Assembly: GCA_049975505.1 (NCBI GenBank)
Contig: JBNGCY010000062.1
Span: forward strand, 1-13,901
Direction: 5' to 3'
From: JAIVHC01 sp049975505
GTDB lineage: Bacteria; Desulfobacterota; Desulfuromonadia; Desulfuromonadales; Desulfuromonadaceae
Length of the DNA: 13,901 nucleotides
Shown here: positions 1-7,344 of the stretch, in pieces
Layout: every line of letters starts with the position of its first letter
How positions within the stretch are numbered: the first letter of the stretch is position 1
The notes under the pieces: generated by a model
Databases searched by the model: none
The model's input: the letters and a program-made list of their open reading frames with translations, nothing else
What the model was told of the DNA's origin: nothing
Program-made: the position numbers and the translations under genes

Positions 1-1
1 A

Positions 2-89
2 TGGTACTCGGGACGGGAATCGAACCCGTACAGGATATAATCCCGAGGGATTTTAAGTCCCTTGCGTCTACCAGTTCCGCCACCCGAGC
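2..89 (-). tRNA. tRNA-Leu (anticodon UAA)
   Basis: The minus strand folds as a class II tRNA. The acceptor stem is GCTCGGG paired with CCCGAGT, with a G-U pair at the first position, then discriminator A and an encoded CCA at positions 4 to 2. The D-arm contains TGGTAGACGC, the anticodon stem is GGGA/TCCC with loop CTTAAAA giving anticodon UAA, there is a long variable arm (CTCGGGATTATATCCTG region), and the T-arm carries GGGTTCGATTCCC. The long variable arm and the UAA anticodon identify leucine. It is the last gene of the window, downstream of mqnA, and has its own promoter. Confidence 0.97.
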
Positions 90-102
90 ATTGCAGTGGG
101 TA

Positions 103-132
103 TTTGTAATGTAAAACAGTAATTGGTGTCAA
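103..132 (-). promoter_or_regulatory. sigma70-type promoter of tRNA-Leu
   Basis: On the minus strand a consensus -35 box TTGACA (127-132) is followed by an 18-nt spacer and TACAAA (103-108), 4 of 6 matches to the -10 consensus. Transcription would begin near position 96, about seven bases before the mature tRNA 5' end at 89, a normal short tRNA leader. The placement between the mqnA stop and the tRNA suggests that the tRNA is transcribed independently of the upstream genes. Confidence 0.7.
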
Positions 133-171
133 ACAAAAAGGCTGCATTTACATAATTTGAACCTCTTTGCA

Positions 172-1005
172 CTACTCTTCCATACGAACAAAGTTTATTT
201 CTGGCACGCACGGTAAAAAGTTAAACTTGTGACAGTAATAAAAAAACAGCTTCAGCCCTTCCAAGTGCAACTTCTCAAGATCATACGACATGGCATGCCA
301 GTATGTAACCAATTGCTCAGGGGTTATCCAGCCATTTTTCGATTGGCTGCTTGCCAGGGAATTTATGTTCTGCTCTGCGCGCTGGCGTGAGCAATTTAGT
401 TGATGCGATAACTTCCCGAGTACGGTTTGCTTCAGGGGATTCATGTCACGGCGGGCGATCCACAGAGCAAATACAAAGGGCAGACCGGTATGTTGTGCCC
501 AGAGCTCGGCAAGATCGTAACAATGCCAATCTGAAGCGATAAGTTTAGTCCGGTACTTTAGAGCCTTATCTCCAATGAGGAGCACAGGATGACCCTGCTC
601 CAGCAGATTCTCTGCAGGTTCAGCAGGAACAACCCCTTCTACGGCATCCCAGTGATAAAATTGCAGCAGTAATATCTTAAGGAGATGCACGGATGTTGCT
701 GATTCACCTGTGAGGTAGATGGATTGATGCTTTATCTCATCGAGGCTGTACCGACTGAACAGAATAACACTCTGTACCTGATTAAAGGCACTGATGGAGT
801 GACCCGGCACCAGGCTGTAATGGGAAAAGTTGCGCCCGTATTCAAAGGACGATGATGGACTGGCATCAATCTCGCCTTCTGCCAGCATCTGGTTCAGCTG
901 TGCCGGCACTCCTTTGATTATTTCCCCCTGGAAGCCACACTCACGTAAATAATGAAAAAAAGGCACACAGTTCAAATAGTCAATATGGCCCAGAGTTAAT
1001 TCCAT
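172..1005 (-). CDS. mqnA: Chorismate dehydratase MqnA
   Basis: This enzyme removes water from chorismate to give 3-[(1-carboxyvinyl)oxy]benzoate, the first committed step of the futalosine route to menaquinone, in the cytoplasm. The 277-residue protein has the expected length and family landmarks: GHIDYLNCVPF near the N-terminus (residues 6-16), a periplasmic-binding-protein-like fold, LTGESATSV (98-106), LLIGDKALKY (142-151) and DLAELWAQHTGLPFVFALW (164-182). The ATG at 1005 is preceded by AGGGAG about eight bases upstream. It lies just beyond the terminator that follows accC, with only about 31 bases between, so I see no room for a separate full promoter and infer read-through from the acc/aro run. 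No terminator of convincing strength separates it from the tRNA. Menaquinone synthesis fits an anaerobic respirer. MqnD-type proteins share the fold, but the DYLN and TGLPFVFA signatures favour MqnA. Confidence 0.92.
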   Translation of the reverse strand: MELTLGHIDYLNCVPFFHYLRECGFQGEIIKGVPAQLNQMLAEGEIDASPSSSFEYGRNFSHYSLVPGHSISAFNQVQSVILFSRYSLDEIKHQSIYLTGESATSVHLLKILLLQFYHWDAVEGVVPAEPAENLLEQGHPVLLIGDKALKYRTKLIASDWHCYDLAELWAQHTGLPFVFALWIARRDMNPLKQTVLGKLSHQLNCSRQRAEQNINSLASSQSKNGWITPEQLVTYWHAMSYDLEKLHLEGLKLFFYYCHKFNFLPCVPEINFVRMEE

Positions 1006-1036
1006 CTGAAATTCTCCCTTTTGGCATAACTCACGT

Positions 1037-1064
1037 AAAAAGCGGCAACCGAAGCTGCCGCTTT
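1037..1064 (-). terminator. Intrinsic terminator after accC
   Basis: On the minus strand an 11-bp stem (AAAGCGGCAGC paired with GTTGCCGCTTT, one G-U pair) is closed by a UUCG tetraloop flanked by C and G, one of the most stable RNA loops. A run of five U (1037-1041) ends it. It lies 34 bases after the accC stop and about 31 bases before the mqnA start. Confidence 0.88.
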
Positions 1065-1097
1065 AAAATATACTGGAGGGGGGGGCGAGACAATAAT

Positions 1098-2435
1098 TTA
1101 CAGAGTGGTGCGTTCCAGAAATCCGGTATCTATATTTCCTTCAATGAAATCCTTGTTGTTCATCACCTTGCGGTGGAAGGGGATCGTGGTTTTTATCCCC
1201 TCAATAATGTACTCCTCCAAGGCACGATCCATGCGCCGGATAGCCTCCTCGCGGGTTTCCGCATGGACAATCAGTTTGGCAATCATGGAATCGTAGTACG
1301 GCAGAACCTTGTACTGATCATACACGGCGCTGTCTACGCGCACTCCCAGTCCTCCCGGAGTGTGATACCCGTCTATTCTGCCGGGACAGGGGGTGAACTT
1401 TTCCGGATCCTCGGCATTGATGCGGCACTCGATGGCATGCCCGGTGATCTTGATATCCTCCTGGGTAAAGCGCAGGCGCTTCCCGGCAGCAGCCATAATC
1501 TGCTCTTTGATGATATCTACTCCGGTCACCATCTCGGTTACCGGGTGCTCTACCTGAACCCGGGTGTTCATCTCCATAAAGTAGAACTTGCCTTCACTGT
1601 CAAGAAGGAATTCCACAGTCCCCACGCTGGAGTAGTTAACCGCTTTGGCGGCGGCAACAGCGCAGTTGCCCATCTCCTGGCGCAGTTCTTCGGTAAGCAC
1701 CGAACACGGAGCCTCTTCTATCAGCTTCTGATGCCGGCGCTGGATGGAGCAGTCGCGCTCACCGAGATGAATGACGTTGCCGTGTTTATCCGCCATGATC
1801 TGAATTTCAACATGGCGTGGACGTTCGCAGTATTTCTCGATGTACACTTCCGGGTTGCCGAAACCCGCCTTGGCTTCGGAGCGCGCCGCGGCGTAGGCAT
1901 TCGGAACCGAGGTTATGGAATGTACAATCTTCATCCCTCTGCCCCCGCCCCCGGCCGTGGCCTTGATAATCACGGGACACCCGATCTCTTCAGCGATGCG
2001 TGCCGCCTCTTCCGGGCTGGCAACCGCATCGGTAGTGCCGGGCAGAATGGGGACTCCTGCCTTGGTTACAGTCTGGCGCGCGCTGATTTTATCTCCCATC
2101 AGACGCATATTCTCCGCACTCGGACCGATGAAGGTGAGGCCGCAGTTATTACAGATTTCGGCAAATTCGGCATTTTCCGACAAAAAACCGTAGCCGGGAT
2201 GGATTGCGTCCGCATCGGTAACCTCGGCAGCACTGATAATTGCCTTCATATTAAGGTAACTTTCGGCGCTTGCGGCGGGGCCTATGCACACACTCTGATC
2301 CGCGAGTTTGACGTGCAGGGCCTCGCTGTCCACATCAGAGTGCACCGCAACCGTCTTTATCCCGAGTTCCTTACAGGCGCGGATAATACGCAGGGCGATC
2401 TCCCCGCGATTGGCAATAACAACCTTGTGAATCAT
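1098..2435 (-). CDS. accC: Biotin carboxylase subunit of acetyl-CoA carboxylase
   Basis: AccC carboxylates biotin bound to AccB using ATP and bicarbonate, the first half-reaction of malonyl-CoA synthesis for fatty acids. The start at 2435 (MIHKVVIANRGEIA) is chosen because AGGAG lies six bases upstream. An in-frame ATG six codons earlier (2453) has no such site. The resulting 445 residues match the usual length. All key residues line up with the E. coli enzyme: K116 and K158 for ATP, the glycine-rich loop AGGGGRGMKIV (161-171), H208, the ERDCSIQRRHQK segment ending at K237, metal ligands E275 and E288, the catalytic MEMNTRVQVEHPVTE (287-301) with R292, and R338. accB lies 63 bases upstream on the same strand, and a strong terminator follows. 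Pyruvate or propionyl carboxylase subunits share this fold, but the neighbouring accB makes acetyl-CoA carboxylase the clear choice. Confidence 0.97.
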   Translation of the reverse strand: MIHKVVIANRGEIALRIIRACKELGIKTVAVHSDVDSEALHVKLADQSVCIGPAASAESYLNMKAIISAAEVTDADAIHPGYGFLSENAEFAEICNNCGLTFIGPSAENMRLMGDKISARQTVTKAGVPILPGTTDAVASPEEAARIAEEIGCPVIIKATAGGGGRGMKIVHSITSVPNAYAAARSEAKAGFGNPEVYIEKYCERPRHVEIQIMADKHGNVIHLGERDCSIQRRHQKLIEEAPCSVLTEELRQEMGNCAVAAAKAVNYSSVGTVEFLLDSEGKFYFMEMNTRVQVEHPVTEMVTGVDIIKEQIMAAAGKRLRFTQEDIKITGHAIECRINAEDPEKFTPCPGRIDGYHTPGGLGVRVDSAVYDQYKVLPYYDSMIAKLIVHAETREEAIRRMDRALEEYIIEGIKTTIPFHRKVMNNKDFIEGNIDTGFLERTTL

Positions 2436-2498
2436 AGTCACTCCTGAATACAAAACTGCAGCTTATATGCATTACTTCACTGCGGCCGGGGATAAAAT

Positions 2499-2960
2499 CT
2501 AAACCTTTTCCACCACAAAGAGGACATCGCCGAATTCTACCGGTTCAGCATTGGCTTTTACGATCTCCACGATCTTGCATTTGTATTCAGCTTCAATCTC
2601 ATTCATCAGCTTCATGGCTTCAACGATGCACAGAGTCTGCCCCGCTTCGACCACATCTCCCACCTTTACATACGGATCAGATTCCGGAGAAGGGGCCGCA
2701 TAAAAAGTGCCTACGATGGGTGAAGTGATCTGTTCTTGTTTATCGTTTAAGGGAGCTTTTGCCGCAGGGGCCGGAGCCGCCGGAGCACTCTTGGATACCG
2801 CTGGAGCCGGTGCTGCCGGGGCCGGAGCAGCTACATGCACAACCTCCTGTTCGGTACCACGTTTGATAAAAACCCGATCATCATCGGTTTCCATCTCGAA
2901 TTCTGAAATGTCGCTATCGGAAATAAGCTTGATCAGAGCCTTGATGTCTTTGATATCCAT
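2499..2960 (-). CDS. accB: Biotin carboxyl carrier protein of acetyl-CoA carboxylase
   Basis: AccB carries the covalently bound biotin that shuttles carboxyl groups from AccC to the carboxyltransferase AccAD, which is not in this window. The 153-residue protein has the standard layout: an N-terminal helical part (MDIKDIKALIKLI), a flexible Ala/Pro-rich linker at about residues 44-70, and a C-terminal biotinyl domain from about residue 79 (SPIVGTFYAAPSPESDPYVKVGD). The biotin attachment motif is CIVEAMKLMNEIE, with lysine 117 as the acceptor. AGGAGA stands about ten bases before the ATG. It is 24 bases downstream of the peptidase gene and upstream of accC, so the three are probably co-transcribed. 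Confidence 0.97.
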   Translation of the reverse strand: MDIKDIKALIKLISDSDISEFEMETDDDRVFIKRGTEQEVVHVAAPAPAAPAPAVSKSAPAAPAPAAKAPLNDKQEQITSPIVGTFYAAPSPESDPYVKVGDVVEAGQTLCIVEAMKLMNEIEAEYKCKIVEIVKANAEPVEFGDVLFVVEKV

Positions 2961-2984
2961 GGATAATTTCTCCTGCGTTGTAGT

Positions 2985-4058
2985 TTAGTCGATAGGAAGT
3001 GTACGTAGTTTTTTAGGCACGGAGGTTAAGCATCTGAAGCCGTCATTGGTTAACAGAACTGTATCCTCAATGCGCACCCCGCCAACTTCGGGGATGTATA
3101 TTCCCGGTTCAATGGTGAAAACCATGCCGGGGGTAAGAATCGCTTCAGAACGCGGCGAAAGGGTCGGCCCTTCGTGCACTTCCAGCCCTATCCCGTGACC
3201 GAGTCCGTGACCGAAATACCTGCCGTAACCACAGGAATCAATATAATTTCTGGCAATCCGGTCCACCTCACGTGCCGGAAGGGACGGAGCGAGTGACTCA
3301 AGCACCAGATCGTGAGCCCTGAGGACACAGGCATGAATCTCATACAGTTGCGGGCTCACTTCTCCTAATGCCAGCGTAACTGTTTCGTCCGAATAGTAAC
3401 CACCTTTGCGGGTACCGAAATCAATGGTGATCAGCTCCCCGTCCTCAAGTGGCTTTTCAGATGCCACACCATGCGGATACGCACCACGCCAGCCCGAGGC
3501 AACTATAAAGTCAAATGCTTTTTCTTCTCCACCACAACTGCGCAGGGCATATTCAAGCTCTACAGCAATCTGGTTCTCTGTGACTCCGGGGCGGATGAGC
3601 GAAAGAATTTTTTCAAACGCCGTTGCATTTATATCACAGGCCTGCTCCAGATGGTAAAGTTCAACAGAGTCCTTAACCTGACGCAGATCGTCCAGATGTT
3701 CCAGAGGAACCCAGTGTAACTTTGACTCCAGGGCACACAGCTGATTGAAATGAGCAACATTTACCCTGGTGGCGTCGAACCCCACCTCTGTAATGTGCAG
3801 ATCCTGAAGCAGAGTAATTATTTCAGGATTTTTAACTTTGTATTCAGCAATGGAGTCAGCTTTAACCTCGGCACCGGCCTGGGCGGTATAGCGCGAATCA
3901 GTGAGGAAAAAACTTTGCGCGCCAGTCACAATCAGGACCCCGTCACTGCCACTGAAATTCGCGTAATAACGCAAATGGACCGGGTCTGAAAGCAATATGG
4001 CATCAAGTTGGTGCCTTTTCAGCTCATTTCTAAGCCGATTAAGTCGAGAATCTAACAT
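2985..4058 (-). CDS. M24-family Xaa-Pro aminopeptidase
   Basis: This is a cytoplasmic metallopeptidase expected to remove an N-terminal residue before proline or split X-Pro dipeptides. The N-terminal creatinase-like domain (about residues 1-125) is followed by the pita-bread catalytic domain. All five dinuclear-metal ligands are visible, numbered from the ATG at 4058: D213 in ITIDFG, D224 in YYSDETVT, H288 in HGLGHGIGL, E317 in FTIEPGIY and E331 in VRIEDTV. The reading frame continues two codons up to a TTG at 4064. I prefer the ATG, but neither start has a good ribosome site, so the N-terminus is uncertain by two residues. It sits between aroQ (34-40 bases) and accB (24 bases). This position next to accB recurs in related bacteria and in many Firmicutes, from memory. 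Whether it acts as aminopeptidase P or prolidase cannot be told from sequence alone, so no symbol is given. Confidence 0.93.
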   Translation of the reverse strand: MLDSRLNRLRNELKRHQLDAILLSDPVHLRYYANFSGSDGVLIVTGAQSFFLTDSRYTAQAGAEVKADSIAEYKVKNPEIITLLQDLHITEVGFDATRVNVAHFNQLCALESKLHWVPLEHLDDLRQVKDSVELYHLEQACDINATAFEKILSLIRPGVTENQIAVELEYALRSCGGEEKAFDFIVASGWRGAYPHGVASEKPLEDGELITIDFGTRKGGYYSDETVTLALGEVSPQLYEIHACVLRAHDLVLESLAPSLPAREVDRIARNYIDSCGYGRYFGHGLGHGIGLEVHEGPTLSPRSEAILTPGMVFTIEPGIYIPEVGGVRIEDTVLLTNDGFRCLTSVPKKLRTLPID

Positions 4059-4098
4059 AATCAAAATTTTTCAGCGAGAGTAAAGTTGTTAAAACACG

Positions 4099-4533
4099 CT
4101 AGCGCAAATACCGCACCAACCCTTCAAGAGCGAGGATGTATCCGTGGGCGCCGAATCCACATATCTGTGCCAAAGCCACCGGGGCAAGATATGAATGATG
4201 CCTAAAGGTTTCACGGGCATGGATATTAGACAGGTGTATTTCTACAACGGGAATTCCGATGGCTGCCGCCGCATCCCGTAATGCCACACTGGTATGCGTA
4301 TACGCCGCAGGGTTGATGATTATTCCGCTCGCTGCGGATTCATGCGCCTGGTGCATGGCATCAATAAGTTCCCCTTCATGGTTTGACTGGGTGAAAGCAA
4401 CAGTCACATCAAGTTCCTGCGCGCGCTGCTGCAGGGCACTGTCGATATCCGCAAGGGTCTGGATCCCGTAGTGTTGCGGTTCGCGGCGCCCAAGAAGATT
4501 GAGATTGGGGCCATGGATGATATGGATATACAT
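4099..4533 (-). CDS. aroQ: Type II 3-dehydroquinate dehydratase
   Basis: AroQ converts 3-dehydroquinate to 3-dehydroshikimate, the third shikimate-pathway step, as a cytoplasmic dodecamer of flavodoxin-like subunits. The 144-residue length is typical. Signature segments are IHGPNLNLLGRREPQHYG (residues 6-23) with catalytic Y22 and R15, QSNHEGELID (49-58), INPAAYTHTSVALRDA (73-88) with N74 binding substrate, EIHLSNIHARE (98-108) with catalytic H100, and R111 in FRHHS. An AGGAG site precedes the ATG at 4533. The gene follows the roadblock gene by 15 bases and precedes the peptidase gene. It acts directly on the product of AroB, encoded about 1 kb upstream in the same run. Confidence 0.96.
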   Translation of the reverse strand: MYIHIIHGPNLNLLGRREPQHYGIQTLADIDSALQQRAQELDVTVAFTQSNHEGELIDAMHQAHESAASGIIINPAAYTHTSVALRDAAAAIGIPVVEIHLSNIHARETFRHHSYLAPVALAQICGFGAHGYILALEGLVRYLR

Positions 4534-4548
4534 CTGGTTCTCCTGTGG

Positions 4549-4920
4549 TTACATCTCCTGATTCAGACCGGCGCGCAGACGCGGGGCTTCACGTTTGAGC
4601 AGATATGCCCCCTTCCCGCTCAGTGCCCGGGGCGGCAGAAGCAGTACCACAAAGTACTCCGCATTCAGCACATGAACCAGAAGAGTGAGTTTTTCATAGC
4701 GAATCACTACTTCATCCAGATTTCCCGCTTCAAGAACCTCGGCGGTCTGGCGGATTCCTTTAATCCCGGCGGCCAGTTCGACGACAAGAGCCAGTTGTTC
4801 ATCGGCAGAATCGGAGTTATTCCGAACCTGATCAATCACTATGCCGTCATCCCCGAGCAGAAAAACCCCCAGGGCACCGTGACTTTCATCCAGAATGGTC
4901 TGTAAAATGGTTTTAAACAT
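4549..4920 (-). CDS. Roadblock/LC7 domain protein (MglB-like)
   Basis: This small protein of 123 residues is almost entirely one roadblock/LC7 domain. Residues 16-31 (ALGVFLLGDDGIVIDQ) form the usual first two beta strands with a DG turn. A central helix follows (41-62), then a strand pair around LDEVVIRYEKLTLLVHVLNAEYFVVLLLP (68-96) and a final amphipathic helix (102-119). Such proteins dimerise and regulate small GTPases; MglB, the GTPase-activating partner of MglA in bacterial polarity, is the best-known example. No MglA-like GTPase is in the window, so a GAP role is only a possibility. Its start is one base after the TPR gene's stop (TAG, T, ATG), with GGAGAT just upstream, which indicates translational coupling. 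The family assignment is from fold pattern; the function is unknown. Confidence 0.75.
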   Translation of the reverse strand: MFKTILQTILDESHGALGVFLLGDDGIVIDQVRNNSDSADEQLALVVELAAGIKGIRQTAEVLEAGNLDEVVIRYEKLTLLVHVLNAEYFVVLLLPPRALSGKGAYLLKREAPRLRAGLNQEM

Positions 4921-4921
4921 A

Positions 4922-5584
4922 CTATCTCCGCAGTTTCAGTTGCTCAATGGCACGCAACCAGGCATGAAGTTGCATCTCTTGTTCAGATCCATGATCCCCA
5001 CTCCTGTCGTCCGTCCCGGATTTGCGTGTCACAAGATTATTCAGGCGCTGGCGTAATGAAGAATCCTCCGGATTCCGCTGTATCAACTGCTGTAAAGCAG
5101 CAACCGCTTTTTCAGTCATGCCCTGTTTTAAAAACAAGTCGACCATGGTCTCAGTTACAAAAGGAATTTCAGGGGCTATCGTCTCACAACGGCGTTCCAG
5201 AGCCTCGCGCAATGCAGCTGTATCCAACATATGCGCTTGCGCCTCGGCTTGTTCGATCCAGCTTCGTGCGCGCTCACAGTTACCCTCGGCTATCTCGATC
5301 TCAACCATAGCCCGCAATGCCTCGCTGCAGGCTGGATCGACCTCTAAAGCCCGCCTGAGTGAGTCGCGTGCTTCATCGGATTCACCGCATTCGAACTGAA
5401 GTCGGCCCAGGAGCGCCAAACCACGGGCATGGGCTGGATGGTGGCGCAACCCCTGTTGCAATACATCCACTGCGGCCTCATGCAGACCGGCATCTGAATA
5501 TGCAAGGGCAAGGGGGTAGAACGCAGCGGACTCGGGCGCATTTACCCACTTATCATGCAGTTGTTTAAGATCGCTATCGGCCAT
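4922..5584 (-). CDS. Tetratricopeptide-repeat protein of unknown function
   Basis: This is a 220-residue soluble protein with no signal peptide or membrane segment. At least three TPR units can be read: about residues 18-51 (FYPLALAYSDAGLHEAAVD), 52-85 (LALLGRLQFECGESDEARD, ending ALEVDP) and 86-119 (ALRAMVEIEIAEGNCERAR). A fourth helix pair lies at 142-175 (VDLFLKQGMTEKAVAALQQ). A polar stretch (187-203) leads to a C-terminal amphipathic helix, MQLHAWLRAIEQLKLRR. TPR domains bind other proteins. The gene starts four bases after the aroB stop with no strong ribosome site and runs into the roadblock gene with one spare base, so it is probably translated by coupling. I infer that it works with the roadblock protein; the sequence does not prove this. 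Confidence 0.85.
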   Translation of the reverse strand: MADSDLKQLHDKWVNAPESAAFYPLALAYSDAGLHEAAVDVLQQGLRHHPAHARGLALLGRLQFECGESDEARDSLRRALEVDPACSEALRAMVEIEIAEGNCERARSWIEQAEAQAHMLDTAALREALERRCETIAPEIPFVTETMVDLFLKQGMTEKAVAALQQLIQRNPEDSSLRQRLNNLVTRKSGTDDRSGDHGSEQEMQLHAWLRAIEQLKLRR

Positions 5585-5587
5585 TTG

Positions 5588-6688
5588 TTATCTCGCGGTC
5601 AGGGATGGATCTGTCAGAACCTGAGAGAAGATTTGGAGTGGATCGGCCAGAGGATAAACTCTGCTGGCTCCGACACCGTGATTCAGTACCATGCGCAGGG
5701 TTCCGGAACTCACCTTTTTATCCCGCATCATAGCGCAAACATATTCCTGTGGAGTGAAATCACACGGCACCCGGATATCCAGGCCGCATTGTAGTAAAAC
5801 ATTATCCACCCTGGCAACATCGGCAGCTGAACACAACCCCCGGAGCGCGGAAATCCGGGTGGCAACCGCCATGCCGACAGCTACCGCTTCCCCGTGCAGG
5901 ACATGCCCATAGCCGCTTAGCTGTTCAATGGCGTGCCCGAAGGTATGTCCGAAGTTAAGCAGAGCGCGTATCGAGTGCTCGGTTTCGTCCTGCGCCACAA
6001 TATCGGCTTTGATACGGCAGCAGACTTTAATCGCATATTCAAGAGCCTGCGGATCTTTCTCCAATATGCGTTCTGCGTTCTGCTCCAGCCAGGAAAAGAA
6101 ATCCGCATCCGCAATAACCCCGTATTTGATAACTTCTGCCACTCCGGCGCGAAAATGACGTTCATCGAGGCTACCCAGGGTAGAAACATCTATCACCACT
6201 TTCAGCGGCTGGTAAAATGCTCCGATCATGTTCTTGCCCAGCGGATGATTGATGGCGGTTTTCCCCCCTACGGAACTGTCCACCTGCGCCAGAAGGGTGG
6301 TGGGAATCTGGACAAAGGGAATCCCGCGCATGTAGGTCGCCGCAGCAAAACCCGCCATATCGCCGATCACCCCACCGCCCAAAGCGACAATGGTGGTAGA
6401 TCGGTCACAATTGAATTCCAGCATGCGGGTATAGATGGTATTCAGACTGGCCGCATCCTTGTGCTCCTCGCCATCGGGCAGGATTATGCAATCGACACGG
6501 TAATGTGCGCTACGCAGCAGATCTGCACAGCGCTCAAGGTACAGCGGTGCAACAACATCATTGGTCACCACCACAAGATGAGGCGCGAGCTCCAGAGGGC
6601 GGAGCAGATCGGGCAGTGATGCTAAAATCCCGTCTCCGATATGGATGGAATAACTTCTGTCTCCGAGTTCAACCTGTAGTTCCTGCAT
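5588..6688 (-). CDS. aroB: 3-dehydroquinate synthase
   Basis: AroB closes DAHP into 3-dehydroquinate, the second shikimate-pathway step, using NAD and a divalent metal in the cytoplasm. The 366-residue protein is full length. It shows the NAD-binding GGGVIGDMAGFAAATYMRG (residues 104-122), the IPTTLLAQVDSSVGGKTAINH stretch at 128-148 with K143, and NMIGAFYQP. The metal ligands are E185 in AGVAEVIKYG, H248 in NFGHTFGHA and H265 in LHGEAVAVGM, which correspond to E184, H247 and H264 of E. coli. No clear Shine-Dalgarno sequence precedes the ATG at 6688; an out-of-frame ATG lies five bases upstream. The gap to aroK is 60 bases and contains a short direct repeat, ATATCCCG, twice. aroK-aroB after pilQ is a widely conserved arrangement in Proteobacteria. 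Confidence 0.97.
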   Translation of the reverse strand: MQELQVELGDRSYSIHIGDGILASLPDLLRPLELAPHLVVVTNDVVAPLYLERCADLLRSAHYRVDCIILPDGEEHKDAASLNTIYTRMLEFNCDRSTTIVALGGGVIGDMAGFAAATYMRGIPFVQIPTTLLAQVDSSVGGKTAINHPLGKNMIGAFYQPLKVVIDVSTLGSLDERHFRAGVAEVIKYGVIADADFFSWLEQNAERILEKDPQALEYAIKVCCRIKADIVAQDETEHSIRALLNFGHTFGHAIEQLSGYGHVLHGEAVAVGMAVATRISALRGLCSAADVARVDNVLLQCGLDIRVPCDFTPQEYVCAMMRDKKVSSGTLRMVLNHGVGASRVYPLADPLQIFSQVLTDPSLTAR

Positions 6689-6748
6689 GGCATTAAGTAA
6701 TCGTCGTTTGAGGTATATTGTCCGGGATATCAGCGGGATATATCTGTT

Positions 6749-7258
6749 TTAAAGATGCAGTAAAATCTGCTCTGCCACCGCTTGCGGCTCCAACCCATCG
6801 GTGTCAATTCTCAGATCCGCGCTGGAGTACAGGGGCAGTCGGCGCTGCCACAGCTGGTGCAATTTCTGCTCTGCGGCACCTCTGGCCAGAGGGCGATCAC
6901 TGACATTACTCAAACGGCGGCACAAGGTATCCCAGGAGGCGTGTAAATACACCACTGTCCCGCACAGATGCATAATGGTGCGATTCTCCTCGCGCTCAAC
7001 TATCCCCCCACCGGTAGAAACAATGTCCGCTTCAGCATCCACCCTGGCTTTTAATTCCTGCAGCACTGCAGTTTCACTGGCACGAAAATAGGCTTCACCG
7101 TAGTGGGCAAAGATGGACTTAATACTCATGCAATGGCGCTGCATGATGAGCTGGTCTGTATCGATAAAATCCAACCCGAGTTCACGCGCTAGCAGGACTC
7201 CCACTGTAGACTTTCCTGCGCCCATAAAGCCAGTTAAAAATATGTGATTATGCTGCAT
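6749..7258 (-). CDS. aroK: Shikimate kinase
   Basis: This enzyme phosphorylates shikimate with ATP, the fifth shikimate-pathway step. The 169-residue protein has the complete kinase set: Walker A loop GFMGAGKST (residues 10-18), the shikimate-binding FIDTD (31-35, D33 and D35), R59 in YFRASE, the STGGGIV Walker B-like loop (81-87), the lid region NVSDRPLARG (118-127) with R122, and the substrate-binding RRLPLYSSAD (139-148). It starts 25 bases after the terminator that follows pilQ, with only a weak site (ACAGG) before the ATG and no visible promoter. The aro genes are therefore probably expressed by partial read-through or from a promoter inside pilQ. aroK and aroL share this fold; position next to aroB favours the name aroK. 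Confidence 0.95.
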   Translation of the reverse strand: MQHNHIFLTGFMGAGKSTVGVLLARELGLDFIDTDQLIMQRHCMSIKSIFAHYGEAYFRASETAVLQELKARVDAEADIVSTGGGIVEREENRTIMHLCGTVVYLHASWDTLCRRLSNVSDRPLARGAAEQKLHQLWQRRLPLYSSADLRIDTDGLEPQAVAEQILLHL

Positions 7259-7282
7259 TTGACCTGTCCCGGGGCGGAAATC

Positions 7283-7311
7283 AAAAAGGACAGGCCGCAG
7301 CCTGCCCTTTT
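7283..7311 (-). terminator. Intrinsic terminator after pilQ
   Basis: On the minus strand AAAAGGGCAGGC pairs with GCCTGTCCTTTT (12 bp, one G-U pair) around a TGCG loop, ending in a run of five U (7283-7287). It begins 33 bases after the pilQ stop and its U-run ends 24 bases before the aroK start codon, so it divides the pil genes from the aro genes. Confidence 0.85.
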
Positions 7312-7344
7312 CTGATCCCTGTTGCTTTGTTCAGTATTGATACT

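Noticed and set aside
133..166. Terminator between mqnA and tRNA-Leu (AAAGAGG with CCTTTTT on the minus strand)
   Set aside because: There are only seven pairs including a G-U, and the loop is about 20 bases. It is too weak to call, although five U follow.
1173..2447. A 424-codon open frame on the plus strand, antisense to accC
   Set aside because: accC is certain from its catalytic residues over the same span. The plus-strand protein resembles no family, and long antisense frames commonly arise from codon bias.
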